From contig NZ_PVNG01000024.1 of NCBI RefSeq assembly GCF_003001935.1, positions 62,001 to 126,000 on the forward strand: DNA of 64,000 nt, given 5' to 3'. Position 1 is the first letter of the stretch. Each line of letters opens with the position of its first letter. A program made the position numbers and the translations under genes. This DNA is from Nonomuraea fuscirosea. Lineage in GTDB: Bacteria > Actinomycetota > Actinomycetes > Streptosporangiales > Streptosporangiaceae. The notes under the pieces were generated by a model. That model worked only from the letters and a program-made list of their open reading frames with translations. It was not told the DNA's origin and searched no databases. Shown piece after piece: positions 25,742 through 33,510 of the stretch.

Positions 25742-26500
25742 ATGCTCACCACCGACTTCACTCCGGGCACCCCCAGCTGGCTCGACGTCGCCGCCCCCGA
25801 CGTGGAGGCGGCCGACGCCTTCTACACCGGGCTGTTCGGCTGGCGATCCCTCTCGCTCGGGCCCGAGCACCGCGACTACCGCTTCTGCCAGGTCGACGGC
25901 AGAACGGTCGCCGGGATCAGCCCCAGCAGGGGCGCGGCCGCGTGGCTGACCTACTTCCACACGCCCGACGCCGACACCGTCGCCAAGGCCGTCGAGCAGG
26001 CGGGCGGCAAGGTGCTGGCGGCGCCGTTCGACATCCAGGGCCAGGGCCGGATGGCGGTCTTCGCCGATCCCGCCGGGGCGTCGTTCGCCGTCTGGCAGCC
26101 GGGCGCGACCCGGGGGCTCGGGCTGGTCACGGAGCCCGGCTCGCTCGGGTGGGTGGAGCTGCACGTGCCCGATCCCGGCCGGGTCAGGGGCTTCTACGAG
26201 TCCGTCTTCGGCTGGCGGATCGAGGACCTGCCGATGGGCGACGCCACCTACCCCGTGATCTCGCCCGCCCAGGGAGGCGAGTCCTCGGCGATGGCCGGCA
26301 TCGCCACCCTGGAGCCGGGCGACGAGCCGCACTGGCTGCCGTACTTCGAGGTGACCGACTGCGACGCGACGGTGGAGCGGGCGCAGGAGCTCGGCGCCAC
26401 CGTACGGGCCACACCGGCGACGACGGAGGGCGCGGGACGGATCGCGTACCTCGCCGACCCGTTCGGCGCCCGCTTCGCGGTCATCACCAGCTCCGCCTGA
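25742..26500 (+). CDS. VOC-superfamily protein, two-domain
   Basis: Cytoplasmic protein of 252 residues made of two glyoxalase/bleomycin-resistance-like (VOC) halves: residues 10-122 (PSWLDVAAPDVEAADAFYTGLFGW...FADPAGASFAVWQP) and 135-250 (GWVELHVPDPGRVRGFYESVFGW...YLADPFGARFAVITS). Each half has the usual Glu/His-type metal positions only in part, so it may bind rather than transform its ligand. GAAGGAG lies eight bases upstream of ATG 25742. It is a single gene closed by a strong hairpin downstream. Such proteins are frequent in streptomycetes, and ligand identity cannot be predicted. Confidence 0.88.
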   Translation: MLTTDFTPGTPSWLDVAAPDVEAADAFYTGLFGWRSLSLGPEHRDYRFCQVDGRTVAGISPSRGAAAWLTYFHTPDADTVAKAVEQAGGKVLAAPFDIQGQGRMAVFADPAGASFAVWQPGATRGLGLVTEPGSLGWVELHVPDPGRVRGFYESVFGWRIEDLPMGDATYPVISPAQGGESSAMAGIATLEPGDEPHWLPYFEVTDCDATVERAQELGATVRATPATTEGAGRIAYLADPFGARFAVITSSA

Positions 26501-26567
26501 GCGACGGGGCGACACCGGCCCGAGCGGGCGGAGGATTGAGGGAGTGACCTGATTGGGCGGGGGTGTG

Positions 26568-26606
26568 GGGCCGGCCTGCGCGCACGCAGCCCGCGCAGGC
26601 CGGCCC
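26568..26606. terminator. Strong bidirectional-looking hairpin after VOC gene
   Basis: Perfect 15-bp stem: GGGCCGGCCTGCGCG (26568-26582) pairs with 26592-26606, loop of nine bases. It lies 67 bases after the VOC stop and is followed by CTCCCC rather than a U-tract. Confidence 0.75.
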
Positions 26607-26688
26607 TCCCCGGCGTGAGCGGTTTCCCCAGCTCAGGGAGCTTGACTGCGGGTACTCATTCCCGTGACACCCCTCCCCTAACATCGGC

Positions 26689-28062
26689 ATGCCGACTTCC
26701 TGTAACGTCTTGTCGGTGTTATTCCGTTACATGACCGGAGCCGTCGCCGCGCGCACCGGTGACGAGATGTCCGGGCCCGCCCTGCTCGTGATGGGCCTGG
26801 CCGTCACCGGGTCGCCGGTGCCCGCGTCGTGGTTGCTGGCCGGGCTGACCGTCTCGGCCGCCGCCGGAGGACCGCTGCTCGGGGTGCTGCTCGACCGGTC
26901 GGCGCGGCCGGGGCGGCTGCTGGCGTCGTGCCTGCTCGGGTACGCGGGCGGGCTGCTGCTGATCCTCGCCCTGCTGGGGCGGGTACCGGACGCGGTCGTG
27001 ATCGGGCTGGCGGTCGTGACCGGACTCCTGGGACCCGCGCTCACCGGCGGATGGACGGCCCAACTGCCCCTGGTGGCCGGTCCGGGACGCCTGGGCCGGG
27101 CCACGGCACTGGACTCGATGAGCTACAACGTGGCCGGCCTGGCCGGCCCGGCACTGGTCGGGGCCGTGGCTGCCTTCGGAGGGGGCGGTGCGGCGGTGCT
27201 GGTGTCCGCCGGGCTGCTGATCGCCGCACTACCGGCCGCCTTCGGCCTCCCCTCACGCGGCGGCCTCGCGGTTCGCGCAGGTACGGGCCATGGGGTGCGC
27301 GGGGGCATAGGCCGGGGCGAGCTGCCCGCACGGGTCGTTCGGGCCAAGGTGGGGATGGTGGGGGCCGAGGTGCGGGCCGGGGTCTCGGCGATCGTGCGGA
27401 ACGTGGCGTTGCGGCGGGCCACGGTCGGGTCGATGGTGTCGTGCTGCGGGCTGGCCATGCTGGTCGTGTCCGCGCCCGTGCTGGGTGAGCGGCTGACCGG
27501 GCAGAGCGGCCACGGCGCGCTGCTGCTGGCCGTCACCGCCGCCGCCGGCCTCACCGCCAACGCCGTGCTCGCCGCCCTGACCCGCCCCCGGAGCCCCGCC
27601 CGAGCCGACGCGCCCCGACCGTGGGACGTGGCCGAGCAGGCTGGGGACTTGGCCGAGCAGACGGAGCACTCAGGGAACAGGGCCGAGCAGGCGGGGAACG
27701 ATCCTGGGGCGCGGTTCTGGGATGTGGTGCAGGCGGCGGGGACGGCGGTGCTGGGGGTGGGGATGGTGGTGCTCGCCGTCTCCGGGACGTTCTGGGTGGC
27801 GGTCGTGGGGGCCGCGGTGGCAGGGCTGGGTGAGGGCCCGCAGCTCACGGCACTCTTCGCCGTACGGCACCGCGAGGCGCCCGCGCGGCTGCGCAGCCAG
27901 GTGTTCACCACGGCGGCCAGCGTCAAGATCACCTCGTTCGCGCTCGGCTCCGCGCTGGCCGGCCCGCTGGCGGCGTACGACGTCGGCATCGCCCTGCTCG
28001 CCGGCGCGGCCCTCCAGGCGACGGCCGCCGCGATCCTGCTGCCCCGCGGCCGCTCCGGCTGA
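26689..28062 (+). CDS. MFS transporter
   Basis: Membrane transporter of up to 457 residues with about twelve hydrophobic helices in two halves and a conserved loop LLDRSARPGRLL between helices 2 and 3. The central cytoplasmic loop (about 300-345) carries a low-complexity insert with repeated AEQ units (VAEQAGDLAEQTEHSGNRAEQAG). Ribosome-site support is poor: ATG 26689 is the longest start and ATG 26731 (MTGAVAARTGDEM) would still precede the first helix. The segment MSYNVAGLAGPALVGAV resembles helix 5 of drug exporters, so efflux is possible, but the substrate is unknown. It is a single gene, with no regulator next to it. Confidence 0.85.
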   Translation: MPTSCNVLSVLFRYMTGAVAARTGDEMSGPALLVMGLAVTGSPVPASWLLAGLTVSAAAGGPLLGVLLDRSARPGRLLASCLLGYAGGLLLILALLGRVPDAVVIGLAVVTGLLGPALTGGWTAQLPLVAGPGRLGRATALDSMSYNVAGLAGPALVGAVAAFGGGGAAVLVSAGLLIAALPAAFGLPSRGGLAVRAGTGHGVRGGIGRGELPARVVRAKVGMVGAEVRAGVSAIVRNVALRRATVGSMVSCCGLAMLVVSAPVLGERLTGQSGHGALLLAVTAAAGLTANAVLAALTRPRSPARADAPRPWDVAEQAGDLAEQTEHSGNRAEQAGNDPGARFWDVVQAAGTAVLGVGMVVLAVSGTFWVAVVGAAVAGLGEGPQLTALFAVRHREAPARLRSQVFTTAASVKITSFALGSALAGPLAAYDVGIALLAGAALQATAAAILLPRGRSG

Positions 28063-28178
28063 GGCGCGGCAGCGGCGAGACGCGGGCAGGTGGCGGCCGG
28101 TGGGCGCGCCGGTGGGTGGAATCTGTGCCGGTGGCGGGGACGTAGCCGGTTGGGCTCCCAAGTGGGGTGCCCGTTCAG

Positions 28179-28754
28179 TCAGGTGGTGCGGGCTCGGTGG
28201 GCGGCGACGCGTTCGCGGGTGGCGCAGCGGGCGCTGCAGTAGCGGCGTGGGCTGCCGCCGCCCAGGTCGAGGAACGGGCGCCCGCAGCTCGCCGAAGCGC
28301 ACAGCCCGCCCGGCACCCGCTGGTGATCGGCCAGCAGCACCGCCAGCGCCATCGCCGACGACGCCAGGAACCACTCACCCCACGGGGCCTCGTCGCCGCT
28401 GTCGACGTGGACGTGCCAGGTCGTCGTGCCGCCGTGGTCGGTCAGCCTGGGGGGCTTGGCCGACTCCGCGAGCAGCCGGTTGAGCAGGGCCGACGCATCG
28501 CCGGGGCTGGCCGCGCCGAGCACCTCGCGCAGCCGGGCCGCCGCCGCGCGCATCGCCCGTACGTCGTCCTCCCCCAGGCCGAGGTCCCCCGTGCCGGGAG
28601 CGCCGAGCTCGCCGTACGCCCGCAGGACCCGCGACACCGACTCGATCGACGGCTGCTCGTACAGCAGCGCCACGCACAGGTCGACGGCCCGCGCGGCCAT
28701 CGCCTTGGTCGAGTGAACCTCCACCAGCAAAGCGTATGTCCCGTCACCGGCCAC
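28179..28754 (-). CDS. CGNR zinc-finger (ABATE-type) protein
   Basis: Putative regulator of about 191 residues. The N-terminal part is a helical ABATE-like domain (ARAVDLCVALLYEQPSIESVSRVLRAYGEL). The C-terminus has the zinc finger of this family: CASASCGRPFLDLGG...RYCSARCATRERVAAHRAR, with four Cys ligands; the namesake CGNR reads CATR here. The family is thought to bind DNA and control stress or secondary-metabolism genes; that is inference. The start is uncertain: GTG 28754 gives a sensible N-terminus, while an ATG at 28844 would add 30 Arg-rich residues encoded by degenerate CCGCCGCA-type repeats (about 28795-28910). Confidence 0.78.
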   Translation of the reverse strand: MAGDGTYALLVEVHSTKAMAARAVDLCVALLYEQPSIESVSRVLRAYGELGAPGTGDLGLGEDDVRAMRAAAARLREVLGAASPGDASALLNRLLAESAKPPRLTDHGGTTTWHVHVDSGDEAPWGEWFLASSAMALAVLLADHQRVPGGLCASASCGRPFLDLGGGSPRRYCSARCATRERVAAHRARTT

Positions 28755-28893
28755 CCAGCCGCCCGACCGCCGCAAGACGGTCAGCCGGCAGGGGCGGTAA
28801 GGTCGCCGACCGCTCAGCCGCCGTATTCGGGTCAGCCGCCCCACCGCCGCAGACCGTCCGATCGCCGCAAACCGCCCAACAGCCGCAGACCGA

Positions 28894-29862
28894 TCAGCCG
28901 CCGCAGGCGGCGAAGACGAAGGTGTCGGGGAGGATCGTGTAGCGGTCTCTGAGCTTGACCGTGCCGGTCTCCGTGTCGATCCGGACGATCGTCATCCTGG
29001 TCTTCCCGCCCGGCTCGCTGAGCAGGTGGGCGGTCAGTTCGTGGTCGCCGGTCCAGTCGAGCATGTGGACGTGCCCGGCCGGCAGCTTGACCCGCCTGCG
29101 CTCCCCGAGCTGGTCGCCCGCCATGTCGTACGTCACCGTAAGCGCCTTCGCCCCGGCCACCAGGATCGCCGCAGTACGCCCGTCGGCCGCCAGCGCCCCC
29201 GGCAGGTTGGCCGCGATGACCTGCGGCGGCGTGGTCCGGTTCAGCTCCTCGCCGGTCTCGGAGTAGGCGACCAGCTCGGTGACGGACTCGTCGGCCTGGA
29301 CGGTGGCGAGCAGTTCGTCGCCGTCGCCGCTGAAGCCGGCCACCGTCGCCTCGGGCGGAAGGACGCCGACCTGCTCACCGGTCGCCGTGTCGAAGATCCG
29401 CGCGCCGGCCGGCTTGTCGCCGCGCGGGGAGGCGGCCAGCCGGGCGCCGTCGTCGGACAGCACCAGCGTCACCTCGTACTGGGCCCGCTTCGGCAGCGCG
29501 TCCTCGGCCAGCAGGCGCACCCCGCCGCCGAGCGTCCGCACCGCCAGGCGGCCCTTCTTGGTGAAGTACGCCACCCGCCGGCCGTTCCCGCTGACCGCGA
29601 TGGGGGCCGGCACGTAACGGTTGGTGGAGCCGTCGGCCTCCAGCGCGAGCGTCTGCGCGTCGGGCAGGGTGCTCCTGGCGCCGCTGTGCATGACGAGCCG
29701 CCAGGAGCCGCACGGCCGGGCGCCGCCGCCCTTGATCGGGCAGCTCTTGATGGAGGCGTAGCGGATGCTGTCGTGGTCGTGCCCGGAAACGTGGGCTTGG
29801 GCGGTCGCCGGCCAGGCCAGGGCGAGCGCCGTGGTCAGAGCCGCGATGATCTTGATGCGCAT
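28894..29862 (-). CDS. Secreted beta-propeller-like protein, paralogue B
   Basis: Exported protein of 322 residues with a signal peptide (MRIKIIAALTTALALAWPATAQA, cleavage near residue 23). After a short His-rich start (HVSGHDHDS) it has a cysteine pair (SC...RPCGSWRL) and repeating strands of a TolB/WD40-like propeller (VSGNGRRVAYFTKKG, LSDDGARLAASPRG, FSGDGDELLATVQ, LAADGRTAAILV). It ends in RYTILPDTFVFAACGG. It is five bases downstream of a gene of the same architecture and the two proteins align along their length, so they are tandem duplicates in one operon. The ATG at 29862 begins the signal peptide. Function unknown; probably an extracellular binding protein. Confidence 0.85.
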   Translation of the reverse strand: MRIKIIAALTTALALAWPATAQAHVSGHDHDSIRYASIKSCPIKGGGARPCGSWRLVMHSGARSTLPDAQTLALEADGSTNRYVPAPIAVSGNGRRVAYFTKKGRLAVRTLGGGVRLLAEDALPKRAQYEVTLVLSDDGARLAASPRGDKPAGARIFDTATGEQVGVLPPEATVAGFSGDGDELLATVQADESVTELVAYSETGEELNRTTPPQVIAANLPGALAADGRTAAILVAGAKALTVTYDMAGDQLGERRRVKLPAGHVHMLDWTGDHELTAHLLSEPGGKTRMTIVRIDTETGTVKLRDRYTILPDTFVFAACGG

Positions 29863-29867
29863 GCGGT

Positions 29868-30869
29868 TCACTCCCCCGCGAGGACGTAGGCGTGGTATCC
29901 GGAGTTGATCGTGTACTTGTCGGCCTGCTCGGCCGCGCCGTTCGCCGGATCCACCGTGAGCACCCTGACCACCGTCGCTCCTGATCTGTCGTCCGTCGTG
30001 ATCGTAGTCGTGAGCCGGCCGCCGCTCCATCGCGCCAGGTACGGCGCCACGTCGGCGGGCAGCGGCAGGTCCGCGCCGGCGGACAGCTCGCCGCTCGCGA
30101 GGTCGTAGGTGCGCGCCCTCGGCGGCTTGTCCTGGCTGGCGGTGAAGAAGCCGACGGTGGTGCCGCCGGCGTCGAGGGCGTAGGTGCCGCCGTTGACCAC
30201 GATCGTGGGCGGGGTGCGCTTGAGGAGGCCGCCGCCGGGGCGCAGGGCGTACATGGCGGTGGTGTTGTCGCTCATCGTCCGGGTGGCCAGCACCTGGTCG
30301 CCGTCGGCGCTGAAGCCCTGGGTCGAGTAGACGGCGGGCAGCGTCGTTATGCCGCCCGTGGCGACGGTGATGATCTTGGTACGCAGGCGTTCCGGGTCGT
30401 CGGTGTAGTCGATCAGCACGCGGTGGCCCGAGGGCGACAGGGTGAGGGCCAGCTCGTCACTGCCGACGCCTCGCGGCCTGGCGGAGGCGGGCAGCTCGGT
30501 GGCCGGGCCGCCGTCGGCCCGCTGGACGACCAGGCGGTGGTCACGGGCGCGTTCGTAGGCCAGCACGCGGCCGTCCGCGCTGATCGCGAACGTGGCGGGC
30601 TGCCGGGTCCTGCGGCCCTTGCCGTCGACGCCGCGCGCGGCGGCGGCCGGGACGGCGACCTGGCGGCCGTCGCGCAGCAGCAGCCGCCACGTGCCGCACG
30701 GCCAGGACTCCTCCCGCTTCTCGTCGTAACAAGTCTTGATCCAGGCCGCCCGGACAGCCGTACGGGCGGCCGTCGCGGAGGTGTCCGCCTGGGCCGGGAC
30801 GGAGCCGAGCCCCAGCGCGCCGATGACCGCCGGCGCGAGGAGCGCCGCGGCCGCCGAGGAGAGCCTCAT
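29868..30869 (-). CDS. Secreted beta-propeller-like protein, paralogue A
   Basis: Exported protein of 333 residues with signal peptide MRLSSAAAALLAPAVIGALG...AQA. Like the next gene, it has a Cys pair ahead of CGTWRLLL, then TolB-like blades (ISADGRVLAYERA, LSPSGHRVLIDY, FSADGDQVLATRT, LDAGGTTVGFFTAS) and ends KYTINSGYHAYVLAGE, matching RYTILPDTFVFAAC of the paralogue. ATG 30869 is preferred over the upstream in-frame start at 30902 because of the signal peptide. It is the first gene of a two-gene unit; no enzyme motif is visible and no neighbour suggests a pathway. Confidence 0.85.
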   Translation of the reverse strand: MRLSSAAAALLAPAVIGALGLGSVPAQADTSATAARTAVRAAWIKTCYDEKREESWPCGTWRLLLRDGRQVAVPAAAARGVDGKGRRTRQPATFAISADGRVLAYERARDHRLVVQRADGGPATELPASARPRGVGSDELALTLSPSGHRVLIDYTDDPERLRTKIITVATGGITTLPAVYSTQGFSADGDQVLATRTMSDNTTAMYALRPGGGLLKRTPPTIVVNGGTYALDAGGTTVGFFTASQDKPPRARTYDLASGELSAGADLPLPADVAPYLARWSGGRLTTTITTDDRSGATVVRVLTVDPANGAAEQADKYTINSGYHAYVLAGE

Positions 30870-30951
30870 GGGTGTGGTCCTTTCGCTCACCCCGTTAGAC
30901 ACGGACGCGGCGTGTTCGGTTGATCACGGATCGGCCACACGTCGCGCCCGG

Positions 30952-31323
30952 CTACAGCGGGCGGCGGCCGGCGAAGCCCAGCTCGGTGCGGTGGTACCAG
31001 CCGAGCTCCCGTTCCCCCTCGATCCAGCACAGCCGTACGGAGAACCCGTCGAGCACCGAGGGGAAGTCGACGAGCACGGGCGCGATGCCCTTGACCTCGA
31101 TGCCGCGCTCGTTCCACCCGCTCAGGATCTCCTCGATGCGGGCCTGCAGTCCTTTGAGCTCGGGCAGGCCGCCCAGCTCCGATCCGCCGCCGGTGCGGCG
31201 GGCGAAGTCGATCTCGGCCAGGTCGGCGCGGGCGGCGATCACCACGGCGGCCTCCTCCATCACGGCGGGAAGCAGCGCGCGGGCCTCGTCCAGGGTGAAG
31301 ATCCGGTCGTCCATGGGCGGCAA
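30952..31323 (-). CDS. DUF2203 family protein
   Basis: Small soluble protein of 123 residues (120 from the second ATG at 31314). The family pattern is clear: IFTLDEARALLPAVM at the N-terminus, ARIEEILSGWNERGIEVKG in the middle, LVDFPSVLDGFSVRLCWIEGERELGWYHRTELGFAGRRPL at the end (quoted here only by its parts DFPS, LCW and GWYH). Function is unknown across the family. Its start is two bases after the stop of the GntR regulator gene, so the two are co-transcribed. Confidence 0.88.
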   Translation of the reverse strand: MPPMDDRIFTLDEARALLPAVMEEAAVVIAARADLAEIDFARRTGGGSELGGLPELKGLQARIEEILSGWNERGIEVKGIAPVLVDFPSVLDGFSVRLCWIEGERELGWYHRTELGFAGRRPL

Positions 31324-31325
31324 CG

Positions 31326-32006
31326 TTAGCGGTCGGGGTCGTAGGCGTGGATGAGCAGCCGCTCGGCGTGGTCGAGGTAGTCGTCCAGATAGGCGGCGGC
31401 CTGCTCGGACTCGCCCGATTCGATCAGGCCGAGCAGCGTGCGGTTGCGGTCGACGAACGGCTCGTGGAAGGCGCGCGGGTTTTCCATCACGTGGAAGACG
31501 AGGCGCAGCTCGGCGAGGAGCTGGCGCATGGCCTCGTCGATCCTCGGGCTCTGGTTGAACGAGACCAGGGCCTGGTGGAAGCGGATGTTGGCGGTGCCGA
31601 CGCCCTGCCAGTCGTCTCGCGCCGCGGCCTGCTCGGCGTCGAGCACGGCCTGCTTGAGCAGCGCCAGGGCCGGCTCGGCCGGGGCCCGCCGCACGGCCGC
31701 GCCCTCCAGCACGCGGCGCACCTGGTAGAGGTCGGCGACGTCCTCGGCGGACGGGAGGCGGACGAACACGCCCCTGTTGAGCCGGTGGTCGAGCAGACCC
31801 TCGTGGCCGAGCAGGCGGAAGGCCTCGCGCAGCGTGTTGCGCGACACCTCCAGCGCCTCCGAGATGGACTCCTCCGACAACCGCTGCCCCGGCTGGAAGT
31901 AACCCTCGCTGATGCGGCCGCGCAGGACGTCGGCCACGCGCTCCGCCGTGCTGCTGCGCCCCAGCCGCGGCCGGTCCTGAGAAAGATCGGCAACCACGTT
32001 ATCCAC
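31326..32006 (-). CDS. GntR-family regulator, FadR/FCD subfamily
   Basis: Transcriptional regulator of about 226 residues. The winged helix (about 20-85) reads AERVADVLRGRISEGYFQPGQRLSEESISEALEVSRNTLREAFRLL in overlapping helices; the all-helical FCD ligand domain follows (LYQVRRVLEGAAVRRA, FHQALVSFNQSPRIDE, Asp/His metal-site residues such as FHQ and NRT). I place the start at GTG 32006; a TTG at 32051 and GTG at 31997 are alternatives. It is divergent from an MHS transporter gene, and an 11-base site of the FadR type lies between them, so it likely controls uptake of an organic acid. The DUF2203 gene is downstream in the same operon. Confidence 0.88.
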   Translation of the reverse strand: MDNVVADLSQDRPRLGRSSTAERVADVLRGRISEGYFQPGQRLSEESISEALEVSRNTLREAFRLLGHEGLLDHRLNRGVFVRLPSAEDVADLYQVRRVLEGAAVRRAPAEPALALLKQAVLDAEQAAARDDWQGVGTANIRFHQALVSFNQSPRIDEAMRQLLAELRLVFHVMENPRAFHEPFVDRNRTLLGLIESGESEQAAAYLDDYLDHAERLLIHAYDPDR

Positions 32007-32043
32007 ATTTAACAGGGAATCATGGAGCAAACCTCTTGTCGAA

Positions 32044-32054
32044 TTGTTCAACGA
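32044..32054. promoter_or_regulatory. FadR-type GntR operator candidate
   Basis: TTGTTCAACGA fits the FadR-subfamily consensus TNGTNNNACNA at every fixed position. It sits in the divergent space, 45 bases upstream of the MHS transporter start. Confidence 0.55.
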
Positions 32055-32098
32055 TCCTTACGTTGATAGATATCCCCCACGATTTCAAGGAGCGATCG

Positions 32099-33427
32099 AT
32101 GTCAGGCTCCACGCAACAGACCCGGCGGGTGATTCTCGCCAGCCTGATCGGCACGTCGCTGGAGTGGTACGACTTCTTCCTCTACACCACTGCGGCCACC
32201 CTGGTCTTCCCCAAGCTGTTCTTCCCCTCCCTCGACCCGTTCAACGCGGTCCTGGTGTCCCTGACCACCAACGCCGTCGCCTTCGTGGCCAGGCCGCTCG
32301 GCGGCATCGTGTTCGGCCACTTCGGCGACCGGGCCGGCCGCAAGACGGTGCTGGTGGTGACGCTCCTGGTGATGGGCGTCTCGACGTTCCTCATCGGCGT
32401 GCTGCCCGGGTACGCCAGCGTGGGCGTGCTGGCCCCGATCCTGCTGGCGGTGCTCCGCTTCGTGCAGGGCCTGGGCCTCGGCGGCGAGTGGGGCGGCGCG
32501 GTCATCATGTCGCTGGAGCACGGCGACGGACGGCGGCGCGGCTTCAACGCGAGCTGGCCGCAGGTCGGCGTGCCCGCCGGCTACGTGCTGGCCACGGGGC
32601 TGCTGGCGCTGATGTCGTTCGTCATGACCGACGCGGCGTTCCTGTCGTGGGGCTGGCGGGTGCCGTTCCTGCTGTCGGGCGCGCTGGTGTTCGTCGGCCT
32701 GTGGGTCCGGCTGAAGGTCACCGAGTCGCCGCTGTTCGAGGCGGTCGAGCAGCAGGGCGTCAAGGCGCGGATGCCGCTGGTCGAGGTGCTGCGCACGCAC
32801 CCGCGCGCGTTGCTGTCGGCCTTCACCGCGCGGATCGGGGTGGACGTCGCGTTCTACACGTTCACCGCGTACATCATCGTCTACATCACCACCGTGCTGG
32901 AGCTGCCGCGCTCGTACGCGCTGAACTCGGTGCTCATCGGCTCGGCGCTGCAGCTGGCGCTGATCCCGCTGGCCGGCGCGCTGTCCGACCGGTACGGCCG
33001 CCGTCCCGTCTACTTCGCGGGCGTGCTCGGCGCGGCGGTGTGGGTGTTCGTCTTCTTCCCGCTGCTCGACACCAAGTCCTTCCCGCTGATCGCGCTGGCC
33101 GCGGTGGTGGCGCTGGTCACCCACGCCGCGATGTACGGCCCGCAGGCCGCCTTCATCGCCGAGCTGTTCAGCACCCGCCTGCGCTACAGCGGCGCGTCCA
33201 TGGGCTACCAGGTGGCCGGCATCGTGGGCGGCGCCCTCGCGCCGGTGATCGCGCTGCAGCTGTTCGCGTCCTACCAGTCCACGATCGCGGTCTCGATCTA
33301 CGTGGTGATCGCCCTGGCCGTCACGACCGTGGGCCTGGCCATCGCCCCTGAGACCCGCGACCTCGACCTGGCGGAGAGCGCCCCCGAGGCCGCGCCCAAG
33401 GCCCCGCAGGTGGGCCCGTTCGCCTGA
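32099..33427 (+). CDS. MHS-family (MFS) organic acid/osmolyte proton symporter
   Basis: Inner-membrane transporter of 442 residues with twelve hydrophobic helices. The metabolite:H+ symporter branch of the MFS is shown by SLIGTSLEWYDFFLY (18-32), RPLGGIVFGHFGDRAGRK (loop 2-3) and RFVQGLGLGGEWGGA. Relatives import shikimate, citrate, alpha-ketoglutarate, proline or betaine; the substrate here is unknown. AAGGAGCG six bases upstream fixes the ATG at 32099; the frame from 32036 would read through the operator. Divergent from the FCD-type GntR gene, which probably regulates it. A 10-bp hairpin follows the stop. Confidence 0.92.
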   Translation: MSGSTQQTRRVILASLIGTSLEWYDFFLYTTAATLVFPKLFFPSLDPFNAVLVSLTTNAVAFVARPLGGIVFGHFGDRAGRKTVLVVTLLVMGVSTFLIGVLPGYASVGVLAPILLAVLRFVQGLGLGGEWGGAVIMSLEHGDGRRRGFNASWPQVGVPAGYVLATGLLALMSFVMTDAAFLSWGWRVPFLLSGALVFVGLWVRLKVTESPLFEAVEQQGVKARMPLVEVLRTHPRALLSAFTARIGVDVAFYTFTAYIIVYITTVLELPRSYALNSVLIGSALQLALIPLAGALSDRYGRRPVYFAGVLGAAVWVFVFFPLLDTKSFPLIALAAVVALVTHAAMYGPQAAFIAELFSTRLRYSGASMGYQVAGIVGGALAPVIALQLFASYQSTIAVSIYVVIALAVTTVGLAIAPETRDLDLAESAPEAAPKAPQVGPFA

Positions 33428-33468
33428 ACCGTCGTTCTTCCGACCATCGCAGGAATGCCGCGCAAGCC

Positions 33469-33496
33469 GCGGGCGGCGGCTGCCGACGCCGCCCGC
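33469..33496 (+). terminator. Hairpin between MHS transporter and SPFH gene
   Basis: A 10-bp perfect stem (GCGGGCGGCG at 33469-33478 with 33487-33496), loop of eight bases. It ends only 14 bases before the next start codon, so it may end the first transcript and also affect translation of the second. Confidence 0.5.
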
Positions 33497-33510
33497 GCGG
33501 AAGGGTCCTG

